Shown here piece after piece: positions 7,701-17,726 of a DNA stretch of 41,855 nt. This stretch comes from Achromobacter insuavis (GTDB lineage Bacteria > Pseudomonadota > Gammaproteobacteria > Burkholderiales > Burkholderiaceae_B). Under the pieces are notes generated by a model that did no database searches, was not told the origin of the DNA, and saw only the letters and a list, made by a program, of their open reading frames with translations. Made by a program: the position numbers and the translations under genes. Location: assembly GCF_902859645.1 (NCBI RefSeq), contig NZ_CADIJR010000056.1, positions 1 to 41,855 of the forward strand, in the 5' to 3' direction. Every line of letters begins with the position of its first letter. Position 1 is the first letter of the stretch.

Positions 7701-8621
7701 ATGACGTTCACGCTCATCATCGAGCAATTGCTGAACGGTCTGCAGTTTGGGTTGATGTTGTTTCTGATTGCGGCCGGGCTGACCCTGGTGTTCGGCATCA
7801 TGGACATCATGAATCTGGCGCATGGCTCGCTCTATATGGCAGGCGCCTATGTCGCCGCCGAAACCATGCAGCGCACGGGGTCCTTCACCGCCGCCGTCCT
7901 GGTGGCCGCCGTCGCCACCGGGCTGGTCGGGGTGGCGCTGGAACTGACGCTGATCCGCCGCCTGGCGCTGCGCGACCACCTGGCGCAGGTGCTGGGCACC
8001 TACGCCGTCATCCTCATCGCCAATGACCTAGTCAAGATGATCTGGGGCCCGGCCCCGGTCATGCTGAACATGCCGGCGCTGCTGTCCGGGCCGGTGCGCC
8101 TCTTGCCCGACCTGCTGTATCCGGCCTACCGCCTGATGATCATCGTCTTCGGCGTGGCCTCGGCCGTGGGGCTGTACTGGTTCGTGACGCGCACCCGCGC
8201 CGGCGTGCTGGTGCGGGCCGGCGCCTCGAACCGGCAGATGGCCACCCTGATGGGCGTGCGCGTGCCGCTGCTGTTCCTGGGCGTGTTCGTGCTGGGCGCC
8301 ATGCTGGCGGCCGTGGCCGGCGCGCTGCTGGGCCCGATCACCTCGGTGCAGGTCGGCATGGGCGAGGAAATCCTGATCCTGGTGCTGGTGTGCATCGTCA
8401 TCGGCGGCATCGGCTCGATCCGCGGCGCCTTCGTCGGCGCGCTGCTGGTGGGCATGGTCGATACGGCCGGGCGCGCCTTCCTGCCGATGCTGCTGCGCCA
8501 GGTGTTCTCGCCGGCGGTCGCGTCCAGCGTCGGCCCGACGCTGGCGGCCATCGCCATCTACGTGCTGATGGCGGCGGTCCTGGTGTTCCGGCCTTCCGGC
8601 CTGTTTCCGGCGCGAGGCTGA
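7701..8621 (+). CDS. ABC transporter permease, LivH type
   Basis: A 306-residue integral inner-membrane protein with about eight hydrophobic segments. It opens with LIIEQLLNGLQFGLMLFLIAAGL and the LivH hallmark FGIMDIMNLAHGSLYMAGAY, which belongs to the permease core. It pairs with the LivM-type permease to form the translocation channel. AGGGG precedes the ATG at 7701. The stop TGA at 8619-8621 is followed by the next start three bases later, so the two permeases are translated together. Confidence 0.93.
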   Translation: MTFTLIIEQLLNGLQFGLMLFLIAAGLTLVFGIMDIMNLAHGSLYMAGAYVAAETMQRTGSFTAAVLVAAVATGLVGVALELTLIRRLALRDHLAQVLGTYAVILIANDLVKMIWGPAPVMLNMPALLSGPVRLLPDLLYPAYRLMIIVFGVASAVGLYWFVTRTRAGVLVRAGASNRQMATLMGVRVPLLFLGVFVLGAMLAAVAGALLGPITSVQVGMGEEILILVLVCIVIGGIGSIRGAFVGALLVGMVDTAGRAFLPMLLRQVFSPAVASSVGPTLAAIAIYVLMAAVLVFRPSGLFPARG

Positions 8622-8623
8622 GC

Positions 8624-9592
8624 ATGCGGACCTCTTCGATCCTCTGGACCCTGGCCCTGCTGGCCGCGCTGGCGGCGTTCCCGCTGGTGGCGCCGGCCCT
8701 GGGCCTGGATTTCTATATCTCCTTCGTGCGCCGCGTGCTGATCTACGCGCTGGCCGCCACCAGCCTGAACCTGATCCTGGGCTACGGCGGCATGGTGGCG
8801 CTGGGCCACGCGGCCTTCTTCGGCGCCGGCGCCTACGCGGTCGGCATCCTGGCGATGTCGGGCGTGACTTCGGCGCTGGTGTCGTGGCCGGTGGCGATGC
8901 TGCTGGCGGCGCTGCTGGCCTTCATCACGGGCGCGATCTCGCTGCGCACCCGCGGCGTGTACTTCATCATGATCACGCTGGCGTTCGCGCAGATGCTGTT
9001 CTACATCTTCATCTCGCTGCGCCAGTACGGCGGCGAGGACGGCCTGAACCTGCCGGGCTACTCGTCGCTGCCGGGCATCGACCTGGCCAACGACGTGGCG
9101 TTCTATTACCTGGTGCTGGTGATCTTCGCCGTGATGATGTGGCTGTTCGGGCGGGTGACGCTGTCGCGTTTCGGCACCGCGCTGCAGGGCATCCGTGAAA
9201 ACGAGTCGCGCATGGAATCCATGGGCTACCCGGTCTACCGCATCAAGCTCACCGCCTTCACGCTGAGCGGCGCCGTGGCCGGACTGGCCGGCGCGCTGCT
9301 GGCCAACCACAACCTGTTCATCTCGCCCAGCCTGATGCACTGGACCCAGTCGGCCAACCTGCTGATCATGGTGCTGGTGGGCGGTATCGGCCTGCGCTAC
9401 GGCGGCGTGGCCGGCGCGGTGGTGATGCTGGTGCTGGAGGAAGTGCTGCGCCAGTGGACCGAATACTGGCACCTGCCCCTGGGCGTGCTGCTGCTGTGCG
9501 TGGTGTTCGGCGCGCCGCGCGGCCTGGTGGGCCTGTTCGGCCCGCTGTTCGGCGGCCGCGCCGCCGCCCAAACCGGCAAGGCGGGATCATGA
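8624..9592 (+). CDS. ABC transporter permease, LivM type
   Basis: A 322-residue polytopic membrane protein and partner of the LivH-type permease. Family signatures are YALAATSLNLILGYGGMVALG followed by HAAFFGAGAYAVG, and the conserved cytoplasmic loop FGTALQGIRENESRMESMGY, with the R-E-N-E region that contacts the ATPases. I place the start at the ATG at 8624, 2 bp after the previous stop; the frame is open further upstream but that would overlap livH-type coding. Its stop overlaps the ATPase start (ATGA at 9589-9592). Confidence 0.93.
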   Translation: MRTSSILWTLALLAALAAFPLVAPALGLDFYISFVRRVLIYALAATSLNLILGYGGMVALGHAAFFGAGAYAVGILAMSGVTSALVSWPVAMLLAALLAFITGAISLRTRGVYFIMITLAFAQMLFYIFISLRQYGGEDGLNLPGYSSLPGIDLANDVAFYYLVLVIFAVMMWLFGRVTLSRFGTALQGIRENESRMESMGYPVYRIKLTAFTLSGAVAGLAGALLANHNLFISPSLMHWTQSANLLIMVLVGGIGLRYGGVAGAVVMLVLEEVLRQWTEYWHLPLGVLLLCVVFGAPRGLVGLFGPLFGGRAAAQTGKAGS

Positions 9593-10388
9593 ACCAGACC
9601 CATACCTCGACGCAGGCCCCCGCGCTGCAGGCCAGCAACCTGGTGCGCCGCTTCGGCGCGCTGGTGGCCACCGACAATGTGTCGATCTCCCTGAACCCGG
9701 GCGAGATCCATGCCCTGATCGGCCCCAACGGCGCCGGCAAGTCGACCCTGATCCACCTGCTGTCCGGCACGCTGGCGGCCGACTCCGGCGCGCTGGCCGT
9801 GGACGGCCGCGACGTCACCGCCATGAACGCGCACCAGCGCGTGGCGGCGGGCCTGTCGCGCTCGTACCAGATCACCAACATCTTCAAGCAGTCCAGCGTG
9901 CTGGATAACCTGGTGCTGGCGGTGCAGGCCCACGCCGGCAGCAGCTTCCGCTTCTGGCGGCCGCGCGCCGCCGAGTCGGCCCTGTACGAGCAGGCCCGCG
10001 AGCTGGCGCGCGAATGCGCCATCGATCCCGCCCTGCTGGACCGCGCCGCCGGCACCTTGCCGCATGGCGAGCAGCGCAAGGTGGAATTCGCGCTGGCCCT
10101 GGCCGCGCGGCCGCGCGTGCTGCTGCTGGACGAACCCATGGCCGGCATGGGGCCCGACGAGACCCTGCGCCTGACCGACCTGATCGAATCCCTGCGCGGC
10201 CGCGCCGCCATGCTGCTGGTCGAGCACGACATGCAGGCGGTGTTCCGGCTGGCCGACCGCATCTCGGTGCTGGTGTACGGCCGCGTGATCGCCACCGGCA
10301 CGCCGGACGAGATCCGCGCCAACCCGGATGTGCGCCAGGCCTACCTCGGCGATGACGAAACGGCGCCCGCGCGCCAGGAGCTTGCCTG

Positions 10389-10389
<1 letters not shown>
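9589..10389 (+). CDS. ABC transporter ATP-binding protein, LivG type
   Basis: A 266-residue ABC ATPase. Walker A is GPNGAGKST, the signature region is LPHGEQRKVEFALALA (a LivG-style variant of LSGGQ), Walker B is RVLLLDEPMAGM, and the switch histidine is in LLVEHDM. LivG-type proteins power import together with a LivF partner. The start is the ATG at 9589 inside the previous stop (ATGA), and the last codon overlaps the LivF-type start (TGATG at 10387-10391), showing tight coupling. The unusual signature with His-Gly-Glu is normal for this subfamily. Confidence 0.93.
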
Positions 10390-11093
<704 letters not shown>

Positions 11094-11096
11094 CGC

Positions 11097-11135
11097 GAAA
11101 GCCGCAATCCCGGCGCGGAGCGCGGCCTTTCTTTC
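11097..11135 (+). terminator. Probable terminator of the transporter operon
   Basis: AAAGCCGC near 11099 pairs with GCGGCCTTT near 11124 (one bulged base), followed by the T-rich CTTTCG. The loop is long and can itself fold. It is plausible as an intrinsic terminator right after the LivF-type stop at 11093, but imperfect. Confidence 0.4.
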
Positions 11136-11310
11136 GATATAAAACGCAATAAATGCGCGGTTTGCGGGGCAGGGCCTGAAATAGGCTGACCTTTGGCAAA
11201 TCCGCGTGTTTACGCCTGTTTCAATTCATCTCGTGGTTCTCTACACTTAGCGCGCCGTGCGTACCGCGTGGATGCGTCACGTCTTATCAAGCTGTCAGGG
11301 AAGACTTCGC

Positions 11311-13296
11311 ATGGCGAAATGGGGTTTGCGCAAAAAATCATTGATGGCGCTGTTGCTGGCGTGCCTGGTCGCCCTGGCGCCGGCCGCGCTGATAGGCTGG
11401 CAGGTGCTGGACGGGGTCCGCGACCACTTCGGGCGCGCCTTCGCCGACAACTTCACGCAATTGAACCGCCAGCGCATCCTGGCGCCGGTGTCGCGCGAGC
11501 TGGCGCTGTCGCAGCGGCTGGCCGACAGCGAGGTGACGCGCCGCTGGCTGCGCAACGAAGCCGATCCGGCCGCGCGCGAGCTGTTCTTCCGCGAGGCCGA
11601 CGGCTACCGCCGCGACCTGCTGGGCCGCGCCTATTTCATCGCCAGCGCCGCCACCGGCCACTATTACTTCAACGATGACCAGCCGCTGTCGGAAGCGCCG
11701 CGCTATACGCTCAGCCGCGAGGCGGCCGACGATGGCTGGTTCTACAACTCGCTCAAGGCGAGCGCGCGTTACAACATCAACGTCAATCCGGACCTCAAGC
11801 TCAAGACCACGCGGGTCTGGATCAACGTGCAGGTGCGCGACGGCGACAAGGTCATCGGCCTGACCGGCGCCGGCCTGGACGTGGGCGGCTTCCTGCGCGA
11901 CTTCGTCAACAGCGGCCAGCCGGGCGTCACCCCCATCATCGTCGACGAGGAGGGGGCGATCCAGGCGCACATGGATCCGACGCTGATCGCCTACAACTCG
12001 GGGGCCAGCGGCGCCAACGGCCGCGGCATGGTGTTCAACCTGCTCGACCCCGGCAGCGGCCGCGACGAGCTGCGTTCGGCGCTGCACGCCGCCCAGGCCG
12101 ACCCGCAATCGGTGCAGACCGCCTGGGTCGCGATAGACGGCGTGCGCCAGCTGGTGTCGGTGGCCTACATGCCCGAGCTGCACTGACACGTGCTGACGGT
12201 GGTGGACCTGGGCGCCGCCCGGGTGCTCGATACCGACTGGCTGTGGCCGGCCGCGATCGGCCTGGTGCTGCTGTTCGCGGCCCTGCTGCTGTGCTTCGGC
12301 TACGCCATCGAGCGCCTGATGCTGCGGCCGCTGCGCCGCCTGCAGCAGTCGGCCCGCGCCATCGCCAACGGCAGCTACGACGTGCGCCTGCCGCCGGGCG
12401 GCCAGGACGAGATCGGCGACCTGAGCCGCGCCTTCGGCGTCATGGCCGACAAGGTGCGTCAGCACACCGCCGAACTCGAAAGCAAGGTGCGCGAGCGCAC
12501 CTCCGAGCTGGAGGACGCCAACCGCGCCATGGCGGCGGCGCACAAGAAGATCGGCGATTCGATCGACTACGCCAGCCTGATCCAGCGCGCCATCCTGCCG
12601 GACCGCCAGCTGACCCAGTCGCTCGGCGCCCATCACTTCGTGCTGTGGAAGCCGCGCGACGTGGTCGGCGGCGACTTCTACGTGTTCCGCTCGGACGGCC
12701 CCAACTGCCTGCTGGGCATCATGGACTGCGCCGGCCACGGCGTGCCGGGCGCCCTGATGACCATGCTGGCGCGCGCCGCCATCGACCTGGCCATCACCGA
12801 GGCCGGCCCGGCCGATCCCGCCGGGATCCTGGCCCGCACCGACAGCGCCATCCGCGCCATGCTTGCCGATGCGCAACTGCCGCGGGCCCTCGCGACAAAT
12901 ACCGACGCGGGGCTGGTATATATTGACCGCCAGTCCGGCATGTTGCGGTATGCCGGCGCCAAGATCAGCCTGTTTGCCAGCGACGGCGAAACCCTGCGCG
13001 AAGTGCCCGGGGGCAAGCGCGCGCTGGGCGACAAGCGGACCGGGGCCTACCAGAACATCGAGTTGCGCATGGAGCCGGGCTGGACCTACTACCTGGCGAC
13101 CGACGGCTTCCTGGACCAGGCCGGCGGCGAGCACGGTTTCGGCTTTGGCAACACGCGTTTCGCCGAAATGCTCAAGAGACACGCGCGGCAGCCGTTAACT
13201 GACCAGGCGGCCGCGTTTACCGAGGCCCTGGCTCGCTACCAGGGCGAACGGCCGCAGCGCGACGACATTACCTTGCTGTCTTTCCGTTTCGAATAA
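11311..13296 (+). pseudogene. siaA: siaA homologue (membrane SpoIIE/PP2C phosphatase) interrupted by in-frame TGA
   Basis: Read through, this is one 661-codon frame with full SiaA architecture: a basic N-terminus and first membrane helix (SLMALLLACLVALAPAALIG), a periplasmic dCache-like sensor, a second helix (WPAAIGLVLLFAALLLCFGYA), HAMP, a short coiled coil, then a SpoIIE-type phosphatase with metal ligands in VVGGDFY, MDCAGHGVPG, TDGFLDQ and RDDITLL. In Pseudomonas aeruginosa SiaA dephosphorylates SiaC to switch on the diguanylate cyclase SiaD. Here codon 292 is TGA (12184-12186), between MPELH and HVLTVVDL, where related Cache proteins typically carry Trp, so a TGG to TGA change is the simplest history. 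Frame is kept on both sides and downstream motifs are intact, implying a recent change, a sequencing error, or readthrough/re-initiation. Start chosen at 11311, after AGGGAAG. Confidence 0.8.
12190..13296 (+). CDS. Possible separate SiaA C-terminal product: membrane helix, HAMP, SpoIIE phosphatase
   Basis: If ribosomes re-initiate, the GTG at 12190, one codon after the TGA, would give a 368-residue protein that keeps the second membrane helix, the HAMP domain (MLRPLRRLQQSARAIANG) and the whole phosphatase domain but has lost the periplasmic sensor. No Shine-Dalgarno is visible before this GTG, so any expression would depend on coupled termination/re-initiation. Such a product might be a constitutive, signal-blind phosphatase. 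Confidence 0.4.
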   Translation: MLTVVDLGAARVLDTDWLWPAAIGLVLLFAALLLCFGYAIERLMLRPLRRLQQSARAIANGSYDVRLPPGGQDEIGDLSRAFGVMADKVRQHTAELESKVRERTSELEDANRAMAAAHKKIGDSIDYASLIQRAILPDRQLTQSLGAHHFVLWKPRDVVGGDFYVFRSDGPNCLLGIMDCAGHGVPGALMTMLARAAIDLAITEAGPADPAGILARTDSAIRAMLADAQLPRALATNTDAGLVYIDRQSGMLRYAGAKISLFASDGETLREVPGGKRALGDKRTGAYQNIELRMEPGWTYYLATDGFLDQAGGEHGFGFGNTRFAEMLKRHARQPLTDQAAAFTEALARYQGERPQRDDITLLSFRFE

Positions 13297-13319
13297 TCGT
13301 TATCAGGGCGGTAACTCCC

Positions 13320-13859
13320 ATGAATGCCTCCGATCTCTACGCATTGGGCGAGCGGTTCGACCAGAATCGCACGCTGTTGTGCTTCAACGGGCCGATCTCC
13401 CGCAGCCTGATCGAGGAAATCGGCAATGCGCTGAAGAATTACCTGAACGCCGAGCATGCCCGGCCGGCGGAGGCCATGGACGTGTTCTCGGTCTACATCG
13501 AGATGATCCAGAACATCCGCCAGTACGCCGCGCAGAACGGCGACACGGACGCCGCCGCCACCGTGGTCATCGGGCGCCGCGGCGAGAGCCGCTACGTGGT
13601 GTCGGCCGGCAACCTGGTCAAGGCCGAGGACGGCCGCAGCCTGGTGGCCCGCATCCAGCAGCTGGCCGCGCTGGACAAGGCCGCCCTGAAGGCGGAATAC
13701 AAGACCCAGCTGCACAAGCCGCGCACCCCAGGCGTGGCCTCGGGCGCCGGCCTGGGACTGATCGATATCGCGCGTCGGGCCGGCGCGCCGCTGGAGGCCA
13801 GCCTGACGCCCGCCGCGGGCGAGGGCCAGGCGTTCTTCAGCCTGAGCGTCGTGATCTGA
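13320..13859 (+). CDS. siaB: SiaB family biofilm-regulating protein kinase
   Basis: A 179-residue protein matching SiaB (DUF6272), a small GHKL-fold kinase. In Pseudomonas aeruginosa SiaB phosphorylates SiaC and so opposes SiaA. Visible marks are an N-box-like helix with E and N in YIEMIQNIRQYA and a glycine-rich GAGLGLIDIAR lid/G-box. It is soluble and cytoplasmic. It begins 24 bp after siaA and is followed by siaC after 39 bp, so all four sia genes and probably the EAL gene form one transcript. It is full length, with no sign of decay despite the stop in siaA. Confidence 0.88.
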   Translation: MNASDLYALGERFDQNRTLLCFNGPISRSLIEEIGNALKNYLNAEHARPAEAMDVFSVYIEMIQNIRQYAAQNGDTDAAATVVIGRRGESRYVVSAGNLVKAEDGRSLVARIQQLAALDKAALKAEYKTQLHKPRTPGVASGAGLGLIDIARRAGAPLEASLTPAAGEGQAFFSLSVVI

Positions 13860-13898
13860 CCGCCGCCCCTGAGCCTTAGACCCTTTTCGGAGTTACTG

Positions 13899-14276
13899 AT
13901 GAAAGACCTGAATATCGCGGGGACCCAGTCCACGCCCGCCATCACCGCGGACGCCGCCGCCGGCGTGCTGGCGATGCGCGGCGACTCCTACCCCGAGAAT
14001 TCGTTCGAGCTGTTCGGCCCGGTGATCGAGTGGGTCGAGGCCTACCTGCTCAGCAGCGCCGCGCCGCTGAACCTGGAACTCGAACTGCTCTATCTGAACA
14101 CCAGCAGCATCAAGTCCGTCATGGACATCTTCGATGTGCTGGAGGCCGCCCACGGCAAGGGCCGCAGCGTCAGCGTCACCTGGTTCTACGACATGCGCAA
14201 CGAGCGCGTCGGCGAGCTGGCCGAGGAATTCAAGGAAGACTGCTCCTTCCCGTTCTCCGTCGTCGGCCGCCAATGA
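13899..14276 (+). CDS. siaC: SiaC family biofilm-regulating phosphoprotein
   Basis: A 125-residue SiaC (DUF1987) protein. In Pseudomonas aeruginosa the unphosphorylated form binds and activates the diguanylate cyclase SiaD; phosphorylation by SiaB on Thr68 blocks this and SiaA removes the phosphate. Here the equivalent motif LYLNTSSIK places Thr exactly at residue 68, so the switch site is conserved. GGAG lies 8 nt before the start. Its stop overlaps the siaD start as ATGA (14273-14276), implying coupled synthesis of the two binding partners. Confidence 0.9.
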   Translation: MKDLNIAGTQSTPAITADAAAGVLAMRGDSYPENSFELFGPVIEWVEAYLLSSAAPLNLELELLYLNTSSIKSVMDIFDVLEAAHGKGRSVSVTWFYDMRNERVGELAEEFKEDCSFPFSVVGRQ

Positions 14277-15070
14277 AGGCCGGCAACGCCGAGCTGGATG
14301 ACCGCATCGTCGGCTTGCTGGCGGATCCGGCCTATGCCGGGCATCCGTTGCGCGAGGCGTTGCAGGATCTGTGGCGGCACACGGCGGAACAGATGGCGCG
14401 GATCGAGCGCGTCACGCACTTGTCGGATGCCTACCAGTCCATGGCGCACCAGCGCGAAATGGGCCTGTGCGAGCAATTCGACCGGCAGCTGCGGCGGCTG
14501 GCGCGCATCGCGCGCATCTCCGACCACTATCAGAGCATGATGCGCGACCTGAACGCCACGCTGGAGGAAACCTCGCGCCGCGATCCCCTGACGGGCCTGC
14601 TCAACCGCCGCGCCCTGATGGAAATGATCAAGCAGGAAGTCCAGCGCGCCGCCCGCGGCGGCCAGGCTTTCGTGGTGGCCATGCTCGACGTCGACCATTT
14701 CAAGTCGGTCAACGATCGCTACGGCCACGAGATTGGCGACCGCGCCCTGGTCGAGCTGGCCGGCGCCATGCGCCGCAGCGTGCGCGAATACGATCTGTGC
14801 GGCCGCTGGGGCGGCGAGGAATTCCTCGTGCTGCTGCCCGCGACCCCGCCGGAAACGGCGCAGGGCGTGATGGACCGGCTGGTCGGCGCGGTGCGCGGCC
14901 TGGCCATCGATGTCGGCGCCGATGTGTTGCGCCTGACCGTCAGCATCGGCATGGCCTGTCACCAGCTCGGAGAAACCTTTTCAGAAACGCTCAGCCGGGC
15001 GGACCAGGCGTTGTACCTGGCCAAACAGGACGGACGCGACCGCGTCGCACTTGGCTTCCCCCGGCCCTGA
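14273..15070 (+). CDS. siaD: SiaD family diguanylate cyclase
   Basis: A 265-residue cytoplasmic protein: an N-terminal helical SiaC-binding region (about residues 1-100, including the stalk DHYQSMMRDLNATLEET) and a C-terminal GGDEF domain starting RRDPLTGLLNRRAL. The catalytic motif is GGEEF, with the metal Asp in MLDVDHFKSVND, so it should make c-di-GMP from two GTP. An inhibitory I-site RxxD (REYD) lies five residues before GGEEF, predicting product inhibition. I chose the ATG at 14273 overlapping the siaC stop; the open frame extends upstream but inside siaC. With siaA damaged, SiaC would tend to stay phosphorylated and SiaD off unless another phosphatase acts. Confidence 0.92.
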   Translation: MKAGNAELDDRIVGLLADPAYAGHPLREALQDLWRHTAEQMARIERVTHLSDAYQSMAHQREMGLCEQFDRQLRRLARIARISDHYQSMMRDLNATLEETSRRDPLTGLLNRRALMEMIKQEVQRAARGGQAFVVAMLDVDHFKSVNDRYGHEIGDRALVELAGAMRRSVREYDLCGRWGGEEFLVLLPATPPETAQGVMDRLVGAVRGLAIDVGADVLRLTVSIGMACHQLGETFSETLSRADQALYLAKQDGRDRVALGFPRP

Positions 15071-15111
15071 AATGAACCCGGAATCGTTGTTCTTCCGGTA
15101 TGGAGCCCCTT

Positions 15112-17688
15112 ATGCTTGATTCTCATCCAGGCGGTTCGAGCGCGGCCCCGCAGGGCGCCGCGTGGCAGGTGAGCAACTATCTGGCGTCGATGGACCGGGC
15201 ACTGCTGCTGTTCGATTTCGATGCCGCCGGCGCTCTCATCAACGCCAACGACAACTTCCTGGCCGCGCTGGGCTATGCCCGCGCCGACATCGCCGGGCTG
15301 CGCCACGACCTGCTGTGCGACAGCATGGACGAAGGCAAGGGCATCGCCAGCGCCGAACATATCTGGGCGCGGCTGCGCCGCGGCGAGGTCTTTTCCGGCA
15401 CCTGCCGCTACCGCAAGCAGAGCGGCGCGTCGCTGTGGATCGAGGCGACCTACCTGCCGATGCGCGACGAAAGCGGCGAAGTGCGCCGCATCGCGGTGAT
15501 CTCGCGCAAGTCGATCGCCGACGCCGAGCGCCAGGAGGAAGTCCGCCTGCTGCTGCTGGGCATCAACGAAACCGGCAACGCCGTGGCCGTGTCCGGCCGC
15601 GACGGCCGCATCGTCTACGTCAACGACGGCTTCCAGCGCATGCTGGGCTTCTCGCGCGCCGACGCGCTGGAACAGGAGCTCGGCGAGCTGCTGGCCGGCA
15701 CCCGCCACGACGGCGGCACCCGCGAGGAGCTGGACCGCCGCATCGCCTGCCGCGAGGGCTATCACAAGGACGTGCTGGTCTACGACCGCAGCGGCAAGCC
15801 GCTGTGGGTGTCGGTCATGGCCAACTCGGTGTTCGACGAGCGCGGTTCGCTGGTCAACATCGTCGACGTGCTGACCGACATCACCCCCACCAAGGTGCAT
15901 GAGGTGCTGCAGCGCCGCGTGCTGCAGGCAATGGTCAACGAAGCCTCGGTGGTGGAAGTGATGAACATGGTGTGCCGCGAGGTCGAGCGCCTGGCGCCCG
16001 AAGTCGCGGCCACGGTGCTGCGGGTGGACGAGGCCGGCAAGCTGCGGACGCTGGCTTCGCCGAGCATGCCGCCGGCCTATAACGAAGCATTGGACGGCAT
16101 GGCCATCGGCCCGCAGGTGGGCGCCTGCGGCACCGCGGCTTTCCTCGGGCGGCCGGTGATCGTGCCCGACATCGCCACCGATCCGCTGTGGGATGACTAC
16201 CGCCATCTGCCGCTGCCGGACGATATCAAGGCCTGCTGGTCCTCGCCGATCAAGTCGAGCGACGGCCGCGTCATCGGCACCTTCGGTTTCTACTTCCGCG
16301 AACGCCGCCTGCCGGACGACTTCCACCACCGCCTGGTGGACGTCTGCGTGTACCTGTGCGCGCTGGCGCTGGAACGCGAAGAGGCCCGCGCCCGCATCCG
16401 CCAGCTGGCGTTCTACGACGAGCTGACCGGCCTGCCGAACCGCAACCTGCTGCTGGCCCAGGCCGAGCAGGCCATCGCCCGCGCCGAGCCCGAGCGCAAG
16501 CGCGTGGCGGTGCTGTTCCTGGACCTGGACCGCTTCAAGCAGGTCAACGACACGCTCGGCCACCCCATCGGCGACGCGCTGCTGCGCGACATCGCCCAGC
16601 GCCTGCGACGCCTGGCGCGCGCCACCGACATCGTCGGCCGCCTGTCGGGCGACGAGTTCGTGATGCTGATGCCCGATTTCGAGCATGGCCGCCTGACCGC
16701 CGCCGCCGAGCACATCCTGGTGTCGCTGGCGCAGCCGTTCGTGGTGGGCGGCATCACGCTCAATCCGTCGGTGAGCATCGGCATCAGCGTGTTCCCCGAG
16801 AACGGCCGCGACATGGACACGCTGCTGCGCCATGCCGACATGGCCATGTACCAGGCCAAGACGGCGGGCCGCAACCGCATCTCGTTCTTCAGTGCCGAGA
16901 TGAACCGCCAGGCGCAGGAACGCCTGGCGCTGGAGGCGGCGCTGCGCGACGCGCTGGAAGGTCGCGCGTTGCGGTTGCACTACCAGCCGCAGGTGGGCCT
17001 GAAGAACGGCAGCCTGTACGGCGTCGAGGCGCTGGCCCGCTGGCGCCACCCGACGCTGGGCGACATCTCGCCGGCGCGCTTCGTGCCGCTGGCCGAGGAA
17101 TGCGGCCTGATCGGCGACCTGGGCGACTGGGCGGTGCGCGAGGCCTGCTCGCAGCTCTCCATCTGGCGCAACAACGGCCTGCGCGTGCCGTCGGTGTCGG
17201 TGAACCTGTCGGCCACCAATTTCCACAACCTGAACCTGCCGCGCATGATCGCCGCGACGCTGGCCGAGTTCGGGCTGGCGGCGTCGGACCTGATGCTGGA
17301 GATCACGGAAGGCGTGGTGCTGGACGCCACGGCGGGCACGCTGCGCACGATCGCGGAGCTGCACCGCCTGGGCGTGCGCCTGTCGATGGACGATTTCGGC
17401 ACGGGCTATTCCAGCCTGGGCCACTTGCGCCGCCTGATCGTGGACGAACTGAAGCTGGACCGCAGTTTCGTCCAGGGGCTGGAGAACGACGACGCGGCGC
17501 GGGCGCTGACCAGCGCCGTCATCCGCATCGGGGAGAGTCTCAGCCTGCCGGTGGTGGCCGAGGGGATCGAGAATGAGGAACAGCGGCGCTTCTTGATCGA
17601 GCAGGGGTGTGCGGCGGGGCAGGGGTTTTTGTTTTCGCCGCCGTTGCCGGCTAATGATTTGGAGGATTGGTTGCGGGCGCGGGGGTGA
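15112..17688 (+). CDS. PAS-PAS-GAF-GGDEF-EAL c-di-GMP signalling protein
   Basis: An 858-residue protein with no membrane segment. Order: PAS 1 (about 25-140), PAS 2 (about 145-260), GAF (about 280-425), GGDEF (about 430-595) and EAL (about 600-855). The cyclase motif is RLSGDEF, which may be active or only bind GTP. The EAL domain keeps all usual catalytic segments: YGVEALARWRHP, EITEG, DDFGTGYSSL, LKLDRSFV and VAEGIEN, so phosphodiesterase activity is likely. I prefer the ATG at 15112 because GGAG lies 6 nt before it; an in-frame ATG at 15100 has no such site. It starts 41 bp after siaD on the same strand and probably joins that operon, pairing synthesis with breakdown of c-di-GMP. The last ~30 codons use GGG, TTG and TTT far more than the rest, as the repeat region begins. 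Confidence 0.92.
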   Translation: MLDSHPGGSSAAPQGAAWQVSNYLASMDRALLLFDFDAAGALINANDNFLAALGYARADIAGLRHDLLCDSMDEGKGIASAEHIWARLRRGEVFSGTCRYRKQSGASLWIEATYLPMRDESGEVRRIAVISRKSIADAERQEEVRLLLLGINETGNAVAVSGRDGRIVYVNDGFQRMLGFSRADALEQELGELLAGTRHDGGTREELDRRIACREGYHKDVLVYDRSGKPLWVSVMANSVFDERGSLVNIVDVLTDITPTKVHEVLQRRVLQAMVNEASVVEVMNMVCREVERLAPEVAATVLRVDEAGKLRTLASPSMPPAYNEALDGMAIGPQVGACGTAAFLGRPVIVPDIATDPLWDDYRHLPLPDDIKACWSSPIKSSDGRVIGTFGFYFRERRLPDDFHHRLVDVCVYLCALALEREEARARIRQLAFYDELTGLPNRNLLLAQAEQAIARAEPERKRVAVLFLDLDRFKQVNDTLGHPIGDALLRDIAQRLRRLARATDIVGRLSGDEFVMLMPDFEHGRLTAAAEHILVSLAQPFVVGGITLNPSVSIGISVFPENGRDMDTLLRHADMAMYQAKTAGRNRISFFSAEMNRQAQERLALEAALRDALEGRALRLHYQPQVGLKNGSLYGVEALARWRHPTLGDISPARFVPLAEECGLIGDLGDWAVREACSQLSIWRNNGLRVPSVSVNLSATNFHNLNLPRMIAATLAEFGLAASDLMLEITEGVVLDATAGTLRTIAELHRLGVRLSMDDFGTGYSSLGHLRRLIVDELKLDRSFVQGLENDDAARALTSAVIRIGESLSLPVVAEGIENEEQRRFLIEQGCAAGQGFLFSPPLPANDLEDWLRARG

Positions 17689-17726
17689 GGGGCTTGTTTT
17701 GCTGTTGCGGGGTGGGTTCTTAAGGC

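Noticed and set aside
12184-12186. A selenocysteine codon in siaA
   Set aside because: No convincing SECIS-like stem-loop directly follows the TGA, the family has no known selenoproteins, and the position fits Trp rather than a redox residue.
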